Assembly: GCF_001922585.1 (NCBI RefSeq)
Contig: NZ_MRBS01000001.1
Span: forward strand, 434,001-498,000
Reading direction: 5' to 3'
DNA from: Pantoea sp. 1.19
GTDB taxonomy: Bacteria > Pseudomonadota > Gammaproteobacteria > Enterobacterales > Enterobacteriaceae
Length of the DNA: 64,000 nt
In this document: in pieces, positions 17,946-27,611 of the stretch
How positions within the stretch are numbered: position 1 is the first letter of the stretch
How the letters are laid out: every line of letters begins with the position of its first letter
Translations under genes and position numbers: made by a program
The notes under the pieces: model-generated
The model's input: only the letters and a program-made list of their open reading frames with translations
What the model was told of the DNA's origin: nothing
The model's database searches: none

Positions 17946-19297
17946 TGCAGCGCCGCCATCGCCTGGCGAAAACCGGCGTCCGCCGCGGTCTCGTCGGCGT
18001 GGCGGCGCTCGATCACCACCGGCCGGCCGGCGACCCACACGTCGCGGATCTGCTGCCGGCGCCCGGCAAACAGCCAGCGATTCAGCAGCTGTGCGGCGGG
18101 CAGCGTGGCCAGCAGCGCATCTTCATCCAGGACCAGCCAGTCGGCGCGCTGCCCCACCGCCAGTTCGCCCAGCACTACGCCGCAGGCCTGCGCACCGCCC
18201 TGTGCCGCCTGCTGCCACAGCAGGTCGCCTACGCTCGGCTGCTGGGGCAGGGTAATCCGGTTACGCCGCCGCTCGCGCAGCCGCTGGGCATACTCCAGCC
18301 AGCGCAGCTCCTCCACCACATCCACCGACACGTGACTGTCGGAGCCGATGCCCCAGCGTCCGCCGGCGCGAATGTAGCTATCGGCGGGGAAAATACCGTC
18401 GCCGAGATTGGCTTCGGTAGTCGGACAGAGCCCGGCGACGGCGCCACTGCGCGCCAGCCGCTGCATCTCACGATCGTCCAGATGCGTGGCGTGCACCAGG
18501 CACCAGCGGTCATCCACCGGAAAGTGGTCGTAGAGCCAGCTGAGCGGGCGCTGGCCGCTCCAGGCCAGGCAGTCGCTGACCTCTTTTTGCTGTTCGGCAA
18601 TATGAATGTGGATCGGGCCGCTGGCGGGCGAGGCGTCCAGCACTTCGCGGATTTGCTGTTCGCTGACGGCGCGCAGCGAATGGAAACAGAGCCCGGCGCG
18701 GTGCAGCGGCTTGCCGATCAGCAGGCGCTGAAGGCGCTGCTGCTGGGCCAGATACGCCTCGCTGTCCTGAATAAAGCGCTGCTGCCCGGCCAGCGGCGGC
18801 TGGGCGCCAAACCCGCTGTAGCTGTAGAGCACCGGCAGCAGGGTCTGGCCGATGCCGGCCGACTCCGCCGCGGCGATCAGCTGCTGCAGCATGGCATCAT
18901 CGGCGTAGGGGCGGCCGGCGGGATCGTGATGCAAATAGTGAAATTCGGCGACCTGGGTATAGCCCCCTTTTACCATGTCGATATACAGCCAGCGGGCGAT
19001 CGCCCCGACCTGGTCGGGTGAAAGGCGCGCTACCATCCGGTACATCAGGTCGCGCCAGCTCCAGAAGCTGTCCTGCGGATGCCCGGCGACCTCCGCCAGA
19101 CCGGCCATGGCGCGCTGAAAGGCGTGCGAGTGCAGATTGCTCATCGCCGGCACCACCGGGCCGCTGAGGCGGGCGGCATCCGCGGCCGGGCTGTCAGGCT
19201 GCAGGCGCGCAATATTCCCCTGCGCGTCAACTTCAATTCGAACATTTTCCCGCCAGCCTTCGCGTAACAGGGCGCGGGTCGCAAACCAGACAGACAT
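17942..19297 (-). CDS. hutF: Formimidoylglutamate deiminase
   Basis: A 451-residue amidohydrolase that converts N-formimidoylglutamate to N-formylglutamate plus ammonia. This is the fourth step of the five-step histidine pathway. The zinc-site motif SNLHSHAFQRAMAG replaces the HxH of the amidohydrolase family, and VHATHLDDREM and GIGSDSHVSVD give the remaining ligands. Together with a formylglutamate deformylase (hutG) it defines the Pseudomonas-type route, unlike the formiminoglutamase route of Klebsiella. It is divergent from hutI with a HutC-type palindrome between them. Confidence 0.94.
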   Translation of the reverse strand: MSVWFATRALLREGWRENVRIEVDAQGNIARLQPDSPAADAARLSGPVVPAMSNLHSHAFQRAMAGLAEVAGHPQDSFWSWRDLMYRMVARLSPDQVGAIARWLYIDMVKGGYTQVAEFHYLHHDPAGRPYADDAMLQQLIAAAESAGIGQTLLPVLYSYSGFGAQPPLAGQQRFIQDSEAYLAQQQRLQRLLIGKPLHRAGLCFHSLRAVSEQQIREVLDASPASGPIHIHIAEQQKEVSDCLAWSGQRPLSWLYDHFPVDDRWCLVHATHLDDREMQRLARSGAVAGLCPTTEANLGDGIFPADSYIRAGGRWGIGSDSHVSVDVVEELRWLEYAQRLRERRRNRITLPQQPSVGDLLWQQAAQGGAQACGVVLGELAVGQRADWLVLDEDALLATLPAAQLLNRWLFAGRRQQIRDVWVAGRPVVIERRHADETAADAGFRQAMAALQ

Positions 19298-19319
19298 AGT
19301 TGACCTCGAGGAGATGTGA

Positions 19320-19337
19320 TTGTATATACATATACAT
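19320..19337. promoter_or_regulatory. HutC-type operator in the hutF-hutI gap
   Basis: TTGTATATACATATACATA begins with the perfect palindrome TGTATATACA (19321-19330), followed by a second partial copy. It agrees with the two operators near hutC (shared core TGTnTATACA). It lies between divergent hutF (start 19297) and hutI (start 19398) and can control both. Confidence 0.65.
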
Positions 19338-19397
19338 ACTTATCCATCAGGAGTAAACCGCCCGCCGGTGCGTTCCTGCAACCCTGAGGAGAACGCC

Positions 19398-20618
19398 ATG
19401 GCTGGCCGGCAACCCTGTGATTCACTCTGGCTCGGCGCGGACATCGTTACCCTGCGCGACGGACGCTACCACCTGCAACCCGCCGGGGCGATTGCCGTAC
19501 GTGCGGGACGCATCCTGTGGTGCGGTGCTGAAGCCGATGCGGGAGACTTTGCGGCGGCGCAGGTGACGCGCTTTACCGGCGGTATTATCACCCCAGGGCT
19601 GGTGGACTGCCACACGCATTTGGTGTTTGGCGGCGATCGCAGCGATGAATTTGCCCAGCGGCTGGAAGGCGTCACCTATGCCGACATCGCCGCGCGCGGC
19701 GGCGGGATCCTTGGAACGGTGCGCGCCACGCGCGCCGCCAGTCAGGCAGCGCTTCAGCAGCAGGCGGCGGCGCGGATTGCCTGTCTGCTGGCGGAGGGCG
19801 TGACCCTGTTGGAGATCAAATCCGGCTACGGGCTGGACGTGGCCAGCGAGCTACGGATGCTGCAGACTATTCGCGCCCTTGGCGACGCGCTGCCGCTGAC
19901 CATTAAGGCCACCTGCCTGGCGGCCCACGCGGTGCCGCCGGAGTTTGCCGGCGACCCGGACGGCTGGATTGATTGCATTGTGCACCAGCTGCTGCCGCGG
20001 GTGGCGCAGGCGGGGCTGGCCGACGCGGTTGATGCGTTTTGCGAACACCTGGCGTTTACGCCGGCGCAGGTGGCGCGGGTGTTTGACGCGGCGCAGTCGC
20101 TCGGTCTGCCGGTCAAGCTGCACGCGGAACAGCTCTCTGCGCTGGGGGGCAGTTCGCTGGCCGCACGTTATCACGCGCTCTCCGCCGATCACCTCGAGTA
20201 CATTACCGAGGATGATGTGCGCGCCATGGCCGCCAGCGGCACCGTCGCGGTGCTGCTACCGGGCGCATACTATCTGCTGCGCGAAACCCGCTGTCCGCCG
20301 GTTGCGCTGTTTCGCCAGTATGGCGTACCCATGGCGCTGGCCAGCGACAGCAACCCCGGAACCTCCCCGGTATTGTCGCTACGCCTGATGTTAAATATGG
20401 CCTGCACGCTGTTCGGACTGACCCCGGAAGAGGCGCTCGCGGGCGTCACGCTGTGGGGCGCCAGGGCGCTGGGGGAGGCGCATCAGCGGGGCAGCATCGA
20501 GGCCGGCAAATATGCCGATTTTGTACACTGGCCGGTGGCGCACCCGGCGCAGCTGGTTTACTGGCTGGGCGGGCAGATCCCGTGCCAGACGATTGTCAAT
20601 GGAGAGAGACGCCAATGA
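19398..20618 (+). CDS. hutI: Imidazolonepropionase
   Basis: The 406-residue amidohydrolase opens the ring of imidazolonepropionate to give N-formimidoylglutamate, step three of the pathway. Metal ligands are in LVDCHTHLVFGGDRSDEF, KLHAEQLS and ALASDSNPGTSP. I use the ATG at 19398, which has TGAGGAGA upstream; an earlier ATG at the operator would add 26 residues that do not fit the family. hutG overlaps its stop by four bases. Confidence 0.96.
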   Translation: MAGRQPCDSLWLGADIVTLRDGRYHLQPAGAIAVRAGRILWCGAEADAGDFAAAQVTRFTGGIITPGLVDCHTHLVFGGDRSDEFAQRLEGVTYADIAARGGGILGTVRATRAASQAALQQQAAARIACLLAEGVTLLEIKSGYGLDVASELRMLQTIRALGDALPLTIKATCLAAHAVPPEFAGDPDGWIDCIVHQLLPRVAQAGLADAVDAFCEHLAFTPAQVARVFDAAQSLGLPVKLHAEQLSALGGSSLAARYHALSADHLEYITEDDVRAMAASGTVAVLLPGAYYLLRETRCPPVALFRQYGVPMALASDSNPGTSPVLSLRLMLNMACTLFGLTPEEALAGVTLWGARALGEAHQRGSIEAGKYADFVHWPVAHPAQLVYWLGGQIPCQTIVNGERRQ

Positions 20619-21406
20619 ATGCCTGTCAATTAACCGAAGGATCGCTGCCGCTGTTGATCAGCGTGCCGCACGCGGGGACCGCCCTGACGCCGGAAGTCGA
20701 GGCCGCGCTGGCGCCCGCGGCGCGGGGGCTGCCGGATACCGACTGGCATATTCCCCAGCTGTATGCATTTGCCCACGAGCGGGGCGCCAGCCTGCTGGTT
20801 GGCCACTATTCGCGCTATGTTATCGACCTGAACCGGCCCCCGGATGATACGCCGCTCTATACGACCGCCACCACCGGTCTGTTTCCCGATACCCGCTTCG
20901 ACGGTACGCCGCTGTTTGTTGAGGGCAAAGCGCCGGACGCCACGGCGCGGCGGCGCTACCTGAAGGATATCTGGCAGCCATACCACCGCGCGCTGCAGCG
21001 TGAACTCAATCGCCTGCGGATAAAATTTGGCTATGCGCTGCTGTTGGACGCGCACTCTATTGCCTCGGTGGTGCCGCGCCTGTTCACGGGCACGCTGCCG
21101 GATGTGAACCTGGGAACGCACAGCGGCGCCAGCTGCCACCCGGCGGTGCGGGAAGCACTGGAGGCGACCTGCGCCGCACAGACGCAGTTCAGCTGGGTGC
21201 TCGACGGTCGCTTTAAGGGCGGCTACATCACCCGCGCCTACGGCCAGCCGGATCGTCATCAGCACGCGCTGCAGCTGGAGCTGGCGCAGCGTAACTACAT
21301 GGACGAAACGCCGCCGTTTCGCTGGCAGCCCGAGCGGGCCGCCGCGCTGCAGCCGATGCTGGCGCGGCTGATCGATACGCTGCTCAGCAGTGGCCGTCTG
21401 CGTTAG
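20615..21406 (+). CDS. hutG: N-formylglutamate deformylase
   Basis: The 263-residue metallohydrolase releases formate and glutamate from N-formylglutamate, the last step of the five-step route. Family landmarks are LLISVPHAGTALTPEV, DTDWHIPQLY, SRYVIDLNRPPDD and LLLDAHSIASVVPRLF. The ATG at 20615 overlaps the hutI stop (ATGA), which fixes the start and suggests coupled translation. The last four bases overlap the end of the oppositely oriented flavin reductase gene. Confidence 0.93.
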   Translation: MNACQLTEGSLPLLISVPHAGTALTPEVEAALAPAARGLPDTDWHIPQLYAFAHERGASLLVGHYSRYVIDLNRPPDDTPLYTTATTGLFPDTRFDGTPLFVEGKAPDATARRRYLKDIWQPYHRALQRELNRLRIKFGYALLLDAHSIASVVPRLFTGTLPDVNLGTHSGASCHPAVREALEATCAAQTQFSWVLDGRFKGGYITRAYGQPDRHQHALQLELAQRNYMDETPPFRWQPERAAALQPMLARLIDTLLSSGRLR

Positions 21407-22038
21407 CGCGGCGGTCGGGCGTCCGGCCGCACTAAATCAAAGCGCTCTGCCTCACTGATGCCGTAGTAGGCGCTGGGGCCGCCGGCGCGAAGTACCGGCT
21501 GCGCGCGGGCGGTTTGATAAATGCCGTCTTCCAGCAGATGGCTGTCGATATGCACGGCGATAACCTCGCCCAGCACCAGCCAGCTCTCCAGCGCCTCGCC
21601 GGCGGCGGACTGCAGCTGGATGCACTGTGACAGGCGGCACTCAAAATTGACCGGGCTTTCCGCGACCAGGCTGGCCGCCACGCGCGTGCCGGGCAGGGGC
21701 GTCAGGCCGGCGTGGCTGAACTCATCCTCCGCCGCGGGCAGTGAGGCGGAAGTTTCGTTCATCGCTTCGGCCAGCGGGCGGGTAGCCAGGTTCCAGACAA
21801 ATTCTCCGGTTTGCTGAATATTACGCACGCTGTCTTTCCAGCCGCTGCTGGCAAAGCCGATAATCGGCGGGCGATAGTTAAAGCAGTTAAAGAAGCTGTA
21901 CGGTGCCAGATTACGGACGCCGTCGGCGCTCAGGCTGCTGATCCAGCCGATGGGGCGCGGGCCGATAATGGCGTTAAGCGGGTCGTGCGGCAGGCCGTGC
22001 CCCTCCGCGGGGCGATAGGTGTAACGTGAACGCGTCAT
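21403..22038 (-). CDS. Flavin reductase family protein (FMN-binding split barrel)
   Basis: The 211-residue protein belongs to the flavin-reductase-like, FMN-binding family: GPRPIGWISSLSADGVRNLAPYSFFNCFN at the N-terminus carries the usual IGPRPIGWIST-type flavin contact. Later LVLGEVIAVHID is the family's C-terminal motif. Enzymes of this type reduce flavins or act as monooxygenase partners; no substrate can be assigned. Two adjacent ATG codons exist; the second has better spacing from GGGAG. It is a single gene between hutG and rlmF. Confidence 0.85.
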   Translation of the reverse strand: MTRSRYTYRPAEGHGLPHDPLNAIIGPRPIGWISSLSADGVRNLAPYSFFNCFNYRPPIIGFASSGWKDSVRNIQQTGEFVWNLATRPLAEAMNETSASLPAAEDEFSHAGLTPLPGTRVAASLVAESPVNFECRLSQCIQLQSAAGEALESWLVLGEVIAVHIDSHLLEDGIYQTARAQPVLRAGGPSAYYGISEAERFDLVRPDARPPR

Positions 22039-22153
22039 CATGTCTCCCTGGTTGGAATTGTCAGTGTAGCGGCTGATGTGCGAAAAGTGTTGGCTGCGTA
22101 TTTACCCTGAGTGCGGTGACGCGTATCGTAACGCGCCTTAACAGGAGACAGCC

Positions 22154-23080
22154 ATGCAAACCCCGGCCACTACACCCCGATTTCATCCGCGTAACCGCCA
22201 CCAGGGACGCTACGATCTTAACGCGCTGCGCGCGGCTCTGCCCGCGCTGGGCGCGTTTATTCACACCGCGCCGCACGGCGGGGAAACCGTGAATTTTGCC
22301 GATCCGGCCGCGGTAAAAACCCTCAACGCCGCGCTGCTCAGTCACTACTACGGCCTGCGCGACTGGGATATTCCGCCCGGTTTTCTCTGCCCGCCGATCC
22401 CCGGCCGTGCCGATTACGTCCACTTTCTTGCCGATCTGCTGGCGGAAGACAACGGCGGGCGGCTACCGGAACAGGCCTCGCTGCTGGATATTGGCTGCGG
22501 CGCCAATCTGATCTATCCGCTGATTGGCGTACACGAGTATGGCTGGCGTTTTACCGGCAGCGACATCAACGCCGAAGCCATTCACGCGGCCAGCGCGATT
22601 ATTCAGGCCAATCCGGGACTGAACCGCGCCATTCGGCTGCGTCGGCAAAAATCCCCGGCGGCCATCCTGCATGGCGTAGTGCACCGCGGTGAGAGCTTCA
22701 GCGCCACCCTGTGTAATCCGCCGTTCCATGACTCGGCGGAAACGGCCCGGCAGGGCAGCGCACGTAAGTTAAAGAACCTCGGCCTCGATGCAGATAGCGC
22801 GCTCAACTTCGGCGGGCAGCAGCAGGAGCTGTGGTGCCCCGGCGGCGAGCGGGCATTTATTTTGCAAACCGTGGCTGAGAGCGTCGACTTTGGTCGTCAG
22901 GTGGGGTGGTTCACCTCACTGGTGTCACGCAGCGATCTGTTACCGGTACTGAAAGAGGCGATCAAGGCTGCGGGAGCCAGCCGGGTCAGAGTGGTGAATA
23001 TGGCGCAGGGGCAAAAACAGAGCCGCTTTATCGCGTGGAGCTTTCTTGATAAAACGGCGCGCAGCCGTTTACTGAAGTAA
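22154..23080 (+). CDS. rlmF: 23S rRNA (adenine1618-N6)-methyltransferase
   Basis: The 308-residue enzyme has the exact length of E. coli RlmF (YbiN) and methylates N6 of A1618 in 23S rRNA. The SAM motif [16 protein letters not shown] and the adenine-N6 catalytic motif NPPFHDS are visible. An N-terminal [13 protein letters not shown] segment is the family signature. The ATG has AGGAGA seven bases upstream. It converges on glnQ as in the E. coli neighbourhood, although ybiO is absent between them. Confidence 0.96.
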   Translation: MQTPATTPRFHPRNRHQGRYDLNALRAALPALGAFIHTAPHGGETVNFADPAAVKTLNAALLSHYYGLRDWDIPPGFLCPPIPGRADYVHFLADLLAEDNGGRLPEQASLLDIGCGANLIYPLIGVHEYGWRFTGSDINAEAIHAASAIIQANPGLNRAIRLRRQKSPAAILHGVVHRGESFSATLCNPPFHDSAETARQGSARKLKNLGLDADSALNFGGQQQELWCPGGERAFILQTVAESVDFGRQVGWFTSLVSRSDLLPVLKEAIKAAGASRVRVVNMAQGQKQSRFIAWSFLDKTARSRLLK

Positions 23081-23088
23081 GGCAAAGC

Positions 23089-23108
23089 GGGCCGGTTGAC
23101 ACCGGCCC
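23089..23108. terminator. Hairpin between rlmF and glnQ
   Basis: GGGCCGGT and ACCGGCCC form an 8-base-pair stem with a TGAC loop in the 35-base gap between the convergent rlmF and glnQ genes. No T-run follows on either strand, so it is a weak or factor-assisted terminator at best. Confidence 0.45.
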
Positions 23109-23115
23109 GTACTCA

Positions 23116-23838
23116 TCAGGCAACGTGCTGCAGGAACTCTTTCAGGCGGGCGCTGGGCGGATGGCTGATCAGCGTATCCGGATCGCCATCTTCGGCAATG
23201 CGTCCCTGATCGACGAAAATCAGCCGCGAGGCCACTTTCTGCGCAAAGCCCACTTCATGGGTGACGATCACCATGGTCATACCTTCCTCGGCCAGATCCT
23301 GCATCACTTTCAGAACTTCATGACGCAGCTCCGGGTCCAGCGCCGAGGTCGGCTCATCAAACAGCATCAGCTTCGGCTTCACCGCCAGCGCGCGGGCAAT
23401 TGCGACGCGCTGCTGCTGGCCGCCGGAAAGTTCAGACGGGTAGTGGTGGCCGCGTTCGGCCAGCCCCACTTTCCCCAGTAGGGTCTTTGCCAGCGCGTGC
23501 GCGTCGGCTTTACTGGCGCCGCGGACGCGGATGGGACCAAAAGCGACGTTCTCCAGTGCGGTCATTTGCGGGAACAGGTGGAACTGCTGAAACACCATGC
23601 CCGCCTCCTGACGAATCAGGCGCTCATCCACTTTCGGATCGTTAACTTTTAGGCCATCAACAATCAGCTCGCCGCTGGTTATCTCTTCCAGCTTATTGAT
23701 ACAGCGCAGCAGGGTAGATTTGCCGGAGCCGGAGGGGCCGATAATCACCACTACTTCACCCTGATTAATTTTCAGATCGATATTGTGCAGCACCTGGGTT
23801 TGACCAAAATGCTTGGAGACGTTTTTAAATTCAATCAC
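23116..23838 (-). CDS. glnQ: Glutamine ABC transporter ATP-binding protein
   Basis: The 240-residue ATPase energises high-affinity glutamine import with GlnP and GlnH. Walker A ([14 protein letters not shown]), the signature [15 protein letters not shown] and Walker B ([14 protein letters not shown]) are intact. Length matches E. coli GlnQ (240 aa). It overlaps the glnP stop by four bases and ends the glnHPQ operon. Confidence 0.97.
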   Translation of the reverse strand: MIEFKNVSKHFGQTQVLHNIDLKINQGEVVVIIGPSGSGKSTLLRCINKLEEITSGELIVDGLKVNDPKVDERLIRQEAGMVFQQFHLFPQMTALENVAFGPIRVRGASKADAHALAKTLLGKVGLAERGHHYPSELSGGQQQRVAIARALAVKPKLMLFDEPTSALDPELRHEVLKVMQDLAEEGMTMVIVTHEVGFAQKVASRLIFVDQGRIAEDGDPDTLISHPPSARLKEFLQHVA

Positions 23839-24494
23839 AGGATTTTCATCCTTTTTTCAATGAGGCGCAGCGCGAGGCTCAGCGCCATGGTAATGATCAG
23901 GTAAATCACCGCCACCGTACTCCAGATCTCCAGCGCGCGGAAGTTACCGGCGATGATTTCCTGACCCTGGCGGGTCAACTCTGCCACGCCGATCACGATA
24001 AACAGCGACGTATCCTTAATGCTGACGATCCACTGGTTACCCAGCGGCGGAAGCATACGGCGCAGCGCCAGCGGCATGATCACATAGCGCAGGGTTTCAC
24101 GGCGCGACAGCCCCAGCGCCAGGCCGGCTTCGCGAAAACCTTTGTTAATGGACAGCACCGCCCCGCGGGTGATTTCGGCGATATAAGCCCCGGAGTTGAC
24201 CATGATGGTCACCACCGCGGCGGTGAGCGGATCGATGCGCAGGTCGCTAAACGCCAGCGGCAGCGCAAAATAGATAAACATCACCTGGACAACGATCGGG
24301 GTACCGCGGATGATTTCGATGAAAATCAGCGCCAGGGCATTACTGATGATGCCCCCGTACGCGCGGGCGAAGCCGGCGACCAGGCCGATAATAAGCCCAC
24401 CGACCAGGCCGAGGACCGAAATCCACAGGGTCAGCTTGGCTCCTTCCATTAAAAGTGGAAGAGCAGGCCAGATGGCGCTCCAGTCAAACTGCAT
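23835..24494 (-). CDS. glnP: Glutamine ABC transporter permease
   Basis: The 219-residue inner-membrane protein has five predicted helices and the HisM-type permease EAA loop ([21 protein letters not shown]). It matches E. coli GlnP in length and in its start MQFDWS. The ATG at 24494 is therefore preferred over a reading 24 codons longer into the glnH-glnP gap. It lies 77 bases after glnH. Confidence 0.96.
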   Translation of the reverse strand: MQFDWSAIWPALPLLMEGAKLTLWISVLGLVGGLIIGLVAGFARAYGGIISNALALIFIEIIRGTPIVVQVMFIYFALPLAFSDLRIDPLTAAVVTIMVNSGAYIAEITRGAVLSINKGFREAGLALGLSRRETLRYVIMPLALRRMLPPLGNQWIVSIKDTSLFIVIGVAELTRQGQEIIAGNFRALEIWSTVAVIYLIITMALSLALRLIEKRMKIL

Positions 24495-24571
24495 GGTTAA
24501 TTCTCCGGTTTTGTGGCCGTCAAAAACAGCAAAAAGACAGAGGAGCAGGGCTCCCCTGACAAGCAAACGGC

Positions 24572-25318
24572 TTATTTCGGTTCAGTACCGAACCACTTTT
24601 TATAGAGGGCGTTATACGTGCCGTTTTCGCGCAGGGTTTTCAGCGCGCCATTCACTTTTTCGCGCAGCGCATCGCTGCCTTTCGGGAAGGCAATGCCGTA
24701 CTGCTGAGCTTCCAGCGAATCGCCTACCGCTTTAAATCGGCCCTGGCCGGCCGTTTTGATAAAGTAGAGGATATTGGGCGTGTCGTGCAGGACCGCATCC
24801 GCGCGGTTAGTGGCCAGCTCGAGGTAGGCATTATCAATGTTCGGGAACTGACGCAGGTCTTTCGCCTTGATGTTGGCTTTCGCGTAGTCGACCGATCCGG
24901 TACCGCTCTTCACGGCCACCACTTTTCCATTCAGGTCGGCAGCACTCTTAATGTCATTGTTATTGTTGCGCACCATCACCAGCAGGCCGCTTTTATAGTA
25001 GCCGTCAGAAAACTCAATTGCCTTTTTGCGCTCATCGGTGATGGTGATCCCGGCCAGCGCCAGATCCACATTCTTCGTTTGCAGCGCCGGGATGATGCCG
25101 CTGAAATCCATCGGCTTCAGGGTGTAATCCAGCTTCAGTTCTTTGGCGATGGCATCCCACAAATCGATGTCAAAGCCCACGTATTTATCCCCCTGCTTAA
25201 ACTCGAAGGGAACAAAAGCGGTATCGGTTGCGACGATAAGTTGCTTTTCAGCCGCGGTGGAGGAGACCGCGAAGGCGAGCGCCAGAGCCGCCAGTGAGCC
25301 TTTAATTGCTAACGTCAT
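24572..25318 (-). CDS. glnH: Periplasmic glutamine-binding protein
   Basis: The 248-residue product equals E. coli GlnH in length and has a signal peptide (cleavage near SSTAA-EK). It is a type 3 solute-binding protein: [28 protein letters not shown] and the [10 protein letters not shown] ligand-loop region are typical. It delivers glutamine to GlnPQ. It is the first gene of the operon, and a sigma-54-like promoter lies about 55 bases upstream. Confidence 0.97.
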   Translation of the reverse strand: MTLAIKGSLAALALAFAVSSTAAEKQLIVATDTAFVPFEFKQGDKYVGFDIDLWDAIAKELKLDYTLKPMDFSGIIPALQTKNVDLALAGITITDERKKAIEFSDGYYKSGLLVMVRNNNNDIKSAADLNGKVVAVKSGTGSVDYAKANIKAKDLRQFPNIDNAYLELATNRADAVLHDTPNILYFIKTAGQGRFKAVGDSLEAQQYGIAFPKGSDALREKVNGALKTLRENGTYNALYKKWFGTEPK

Positions 25319-25370
25319 TTTATTTTCCTTATCTGTCCGACGGGAAAATCCCGCGCGAGTCGGGTCACGA

Positions 25371-25389
25371 CATGAAAAAATCGTGCCAT
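25371..25389 (-). promoter_or_regulatory. Sigma-54-like promoter of glnHPQ
   Basis: Read on the minus strand, ATGGCACGATTTTTTCATG contains the -24 element TGGCAC and, five bases on, TTTCAT at the -12 position. The canonical -12 GC is changed to TC, so it is imperfect. Nitrogen-controlled sigma-54 transcription of glnH is known in E. coli. The wider 299-base gap up to dps holds GGTGC/GCACC half-sites around 25461-25510 that could bind NtrC, but none is a clear full site. I see no gene in the gap. Confidence 0.5.
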
Positions 25390-25550
25390 CTTGATCACTA
25401 TAAGCAAAAACAATCGATTAATTCATCTTTTTCCGAACAAAAGCGGGCGATGGCTCACACTGCACCACGGGAGGGCGCCAAAAAGGGGCGTGCGATCCAA
25501 AAAGGTGCGCGGGAGGAGGGATAACGGTTTGTGCAGCAGGAGGGAGGCAC

Positions 25551-25585
25551 AAAAAACGCGCAGGGCGAAAGGGGTCGCCCTGCGC
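25551..25585 (-). terminator. Rho-independent terminator of dps
   Basis: On the minus strand an 11-base-pair stem (GCGCAGGGCGA with TCGCCCTGCGC, six-base loop) is followed by G and six T residues. It begins 33 bases after the dps stop. Confidence 0.85.
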
Positions 25586-25617
25586 ATTGCCCGAACGGCG
25601 TCGGGTGAGAGATTCAA

Positions 25618-26121
25618 TTACTCAATGTTGGACTCGATAAACCACAGGAATTTATCGAGGTCGCGGGAAGCGGCGGTGAAGATATCGGCTGTGTCTTCGT
25701 CTTCAACTTCGCCGGTGGCTTTACGCACGTCGTTGGCGACGATGCCGTAGCGATCGGCCAGTGCCTTCAGGTGATCCTGCACGCTGTGAATGTTCAGCGG
25801 ATAAGCTTTTAGCGGCGTTTTGTCATTGACGATCTGCGTGGTACCCAGCGCCACACCGCCCAGCTGCACGGCACGCTCGGCCATGGTGTCGGAGTGTTCA
25901 ACCAGCGCGGTGCGAAAGCCATCCAGCATCTCGTGAACGGCAATAAAGTTGGCGCCGCGCATGTTCCAGTGCGCCTGCTTGGTGATAAGCGACAGATCAA
26001 TGAACGCGATGACTAAACGATTCAACACCGCGATGGTCGCTTTCTTCTCGCTCTCAGATACATCGTTGCGTGTGTAGTGTAGATCGGGAGATTTCGTTTT
26101 AACCAATTTAGCGGTACCCAT
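25618..26121 (-). CDS. dps: DNA-protecting ferritin-like protein Dps
   Basis: The 167-residue protein matches E. coli Dps closely. It forms a dodecamer that oxidises ferrous iron with peroxide and compacts DNA in starved cells. The ferroxidase residues lie in [30 protein letters not shown] (His, Asp and Glu conserved). The N-terminal lysines used for DNA binding are present (TAKLVKTK). Two adjacent ATG codons exist; I use the second, which gives the E. coli length. GAGGAT precedes it. The 235-base gap to rhtA contains its promoter region but no clear regulator site I can assert. Confidence 0.97.
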   Translation of the reverse strand: MGTAKLVKTKSPDLHYTRNDVSESEKKATIAVLNRLVIAFIDLSLITKQAHWNMRGANFIAVHEMLDGFRTALVEHSDTMAERAVQLGGVALGTTQIVNDKTPLKAYPLNIHSVQDHLKALADRYGIVANDVRKATGEVEDEDTADIFTAASRDLDKFLWFIESNIE

Positions 26122-26359
26122 CATTTATATCCTCTTGATAATGAAGTTGTCCTCTCAAGTACGGCAATAAGTGTAGCAGAACCCCACCGGTTTGCCGGGC
26201 AGGCGCTGCCTGTCGCTGTGAAAGGTCGCGGCTAATAACCGGCAGGGAAGTTGATTAATTTATTGAAAATAGGTGATTTTTTGAAAAACATCAGCGGCGG
26301 ATGGCGAAATGTAAATGAATACAACACAGCATCATCAGCGCCACCGCTCCCGCGCAGGC

Positions 26360-27250
26360 CTAGTCAGGTCGCTCCAGGGGGGTAATCGTCGCTTTGCCGC
26401 GCACGGTGAGCGTGGCGCCCATGCTGGCGGCAATGATCGCCAGCAGCGCGAGGCACTGGGTCAGGGTCAACCACTCGCCGAGAAACAGCATGCCGGAGAG
26501 AGCCGCCATGGCCGGCTCCAGGCTCATCAGGGTTCCGAAGGTGCGCGCCGGCAGGCGGGTTAGCGCCACCATCTCCAGCGAGTAGGGCAGTGCGCTGGAG
26601 AGCACGGCCAGGAGCAGCCCCAGCGGCAGCAGTGACCAGCTCCAGTGATCCAGCTGAGAAAATCCCACCCCGAGCGGCACAAACACCAGCGCGCCGATAA
26701 GCGACCCCATTGCCACGGTCGCCGGGCCGTGATCGGCGCCGGCGCGCTGGCCGGTGAGAATGTACACCGCCCAGCAGGCACCGGCGCCAACCGCCAGCCC
26801 TGCGCCCAGCGGATCCACCGCGGAAAAATCCTGTCCCAGCGGCAGTAAAAATACCAGGCCAAGTACCGCCAGCACCACCCAAACGAAATCCAGCGGCCGC
26901 CGCGCGCCCAGCAGCGCCAGCGCCAGCGGACCGGTAAACTCCAGCGCAACCGCAATGCCGAGCGGCACCGTACGGATGGAGAGATAAAAGAGATAGTTCA
27001 TGCCACCCAGCGCCAGCCCGTAGCATATCAGCGGCCATCGCTGTTCGCGGCGAAAACGCAGCCGCCAGGGGCGAAAGATAATGCTTAAAATCAGCGTGGC
27101 CAGGCCAAGGCGCAGCGCGGTTATACCGGTGGCGCCGATCAGCGGAAACAGCGTTTTGGCCAGAGAGGCGCCGCTCTGGATTGAAATCATTGAAATCAGA
27201 ATCACCATGACCGGTATGGCGACGCTGCTGCGCGACGGGGGAAGAGACAT
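26360..27250 (-). CDS. rhtA: Threonine/homoserine exporter RhtA
   Basis: The 296-residue inner-membrane protein has ten predicted helices and two EamA domains. It matches E. coli RhtA (YbiF), which exports threonine, homoserine and related amino acids. Landmarks are SIQSGASLAKTLFPLIG and the second-repeat RLPARTFGTLMSLEPAMAALSG. I start at the ATG at 27250 (MSLPPSRSS), preceded by AGGTGAA; a reading 39 codons longer begins with unlikely sequence. Its position between dps and ompX is as in E. coli. Confidence 0.95.
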   Translation of the reverse strand: MSLPPSRSSVAIPVMVILISMISIQSGASLAKTLFPLIGATGITALRLGLATLILSIIFRPWRLRFRREQRWPLICYGLALGGMNYLFYLSIRTVPLGIAVALEFTGPLALALLGARRPLDFVWVVLAVLGLVFLLPLGQDFSAVDPLGAGLAVGAGACWAVYILTGQRAGADHGPATVAMGSLIGALVFVPLGVGFSQLDHWSWSLLPLGLLLAVLSSALPYSLEMVALTRLPARTFGTLMSLEPAMAALSGMLFLGEWLTLTQCLALLAIIAASMGATLTVRGKATITPLERPD

Positions 27251-27611
27251 CCTGTTCACCTTATTCCTGACTGGGAAGACGACAATGCACCGCAGGGAGT
27301 CTACCGGAAGGAGAAAAAGGGGGAAAGTTTGTCGGAAAAATCGGCGAGTTCCTGGCGATAAAGACACAAAAAGGCGAAAAAACAGGCGATTTTTTTAGGA
27401 ATTATCTCAATGAACCTTTCTTTACAATTGCAAATTATGCGTGGCGTATCACAAAAAACATCCGTAAAAAGAATGACATGTGATCTGCCATTCATTTTCT
27501 GTTACACGAAATCTTGCTTTGGACAACAAAATCGAGGCAGAGTTTCCCGCTAGTTTTTGCTATATTTTCAGCGTTGTCAGGAGAAGAAGTACTATCACAT
27601 TTGAGGTGGTT
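27251..27611. other. rhtA-ompX intergenic region
   Basis: This 361-base gap separates the divergent rhtA and ompX genes. It is AT-rich compared with its surroundings. An extended -10 element TGCTATATT at 27558-27566 lies 46 bases before the ompX start and is a reasonable ompX promoter, though no good -35 is seen. I find no gene, terminator or convincing regulator site in the rest. Confidence 0.4.
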
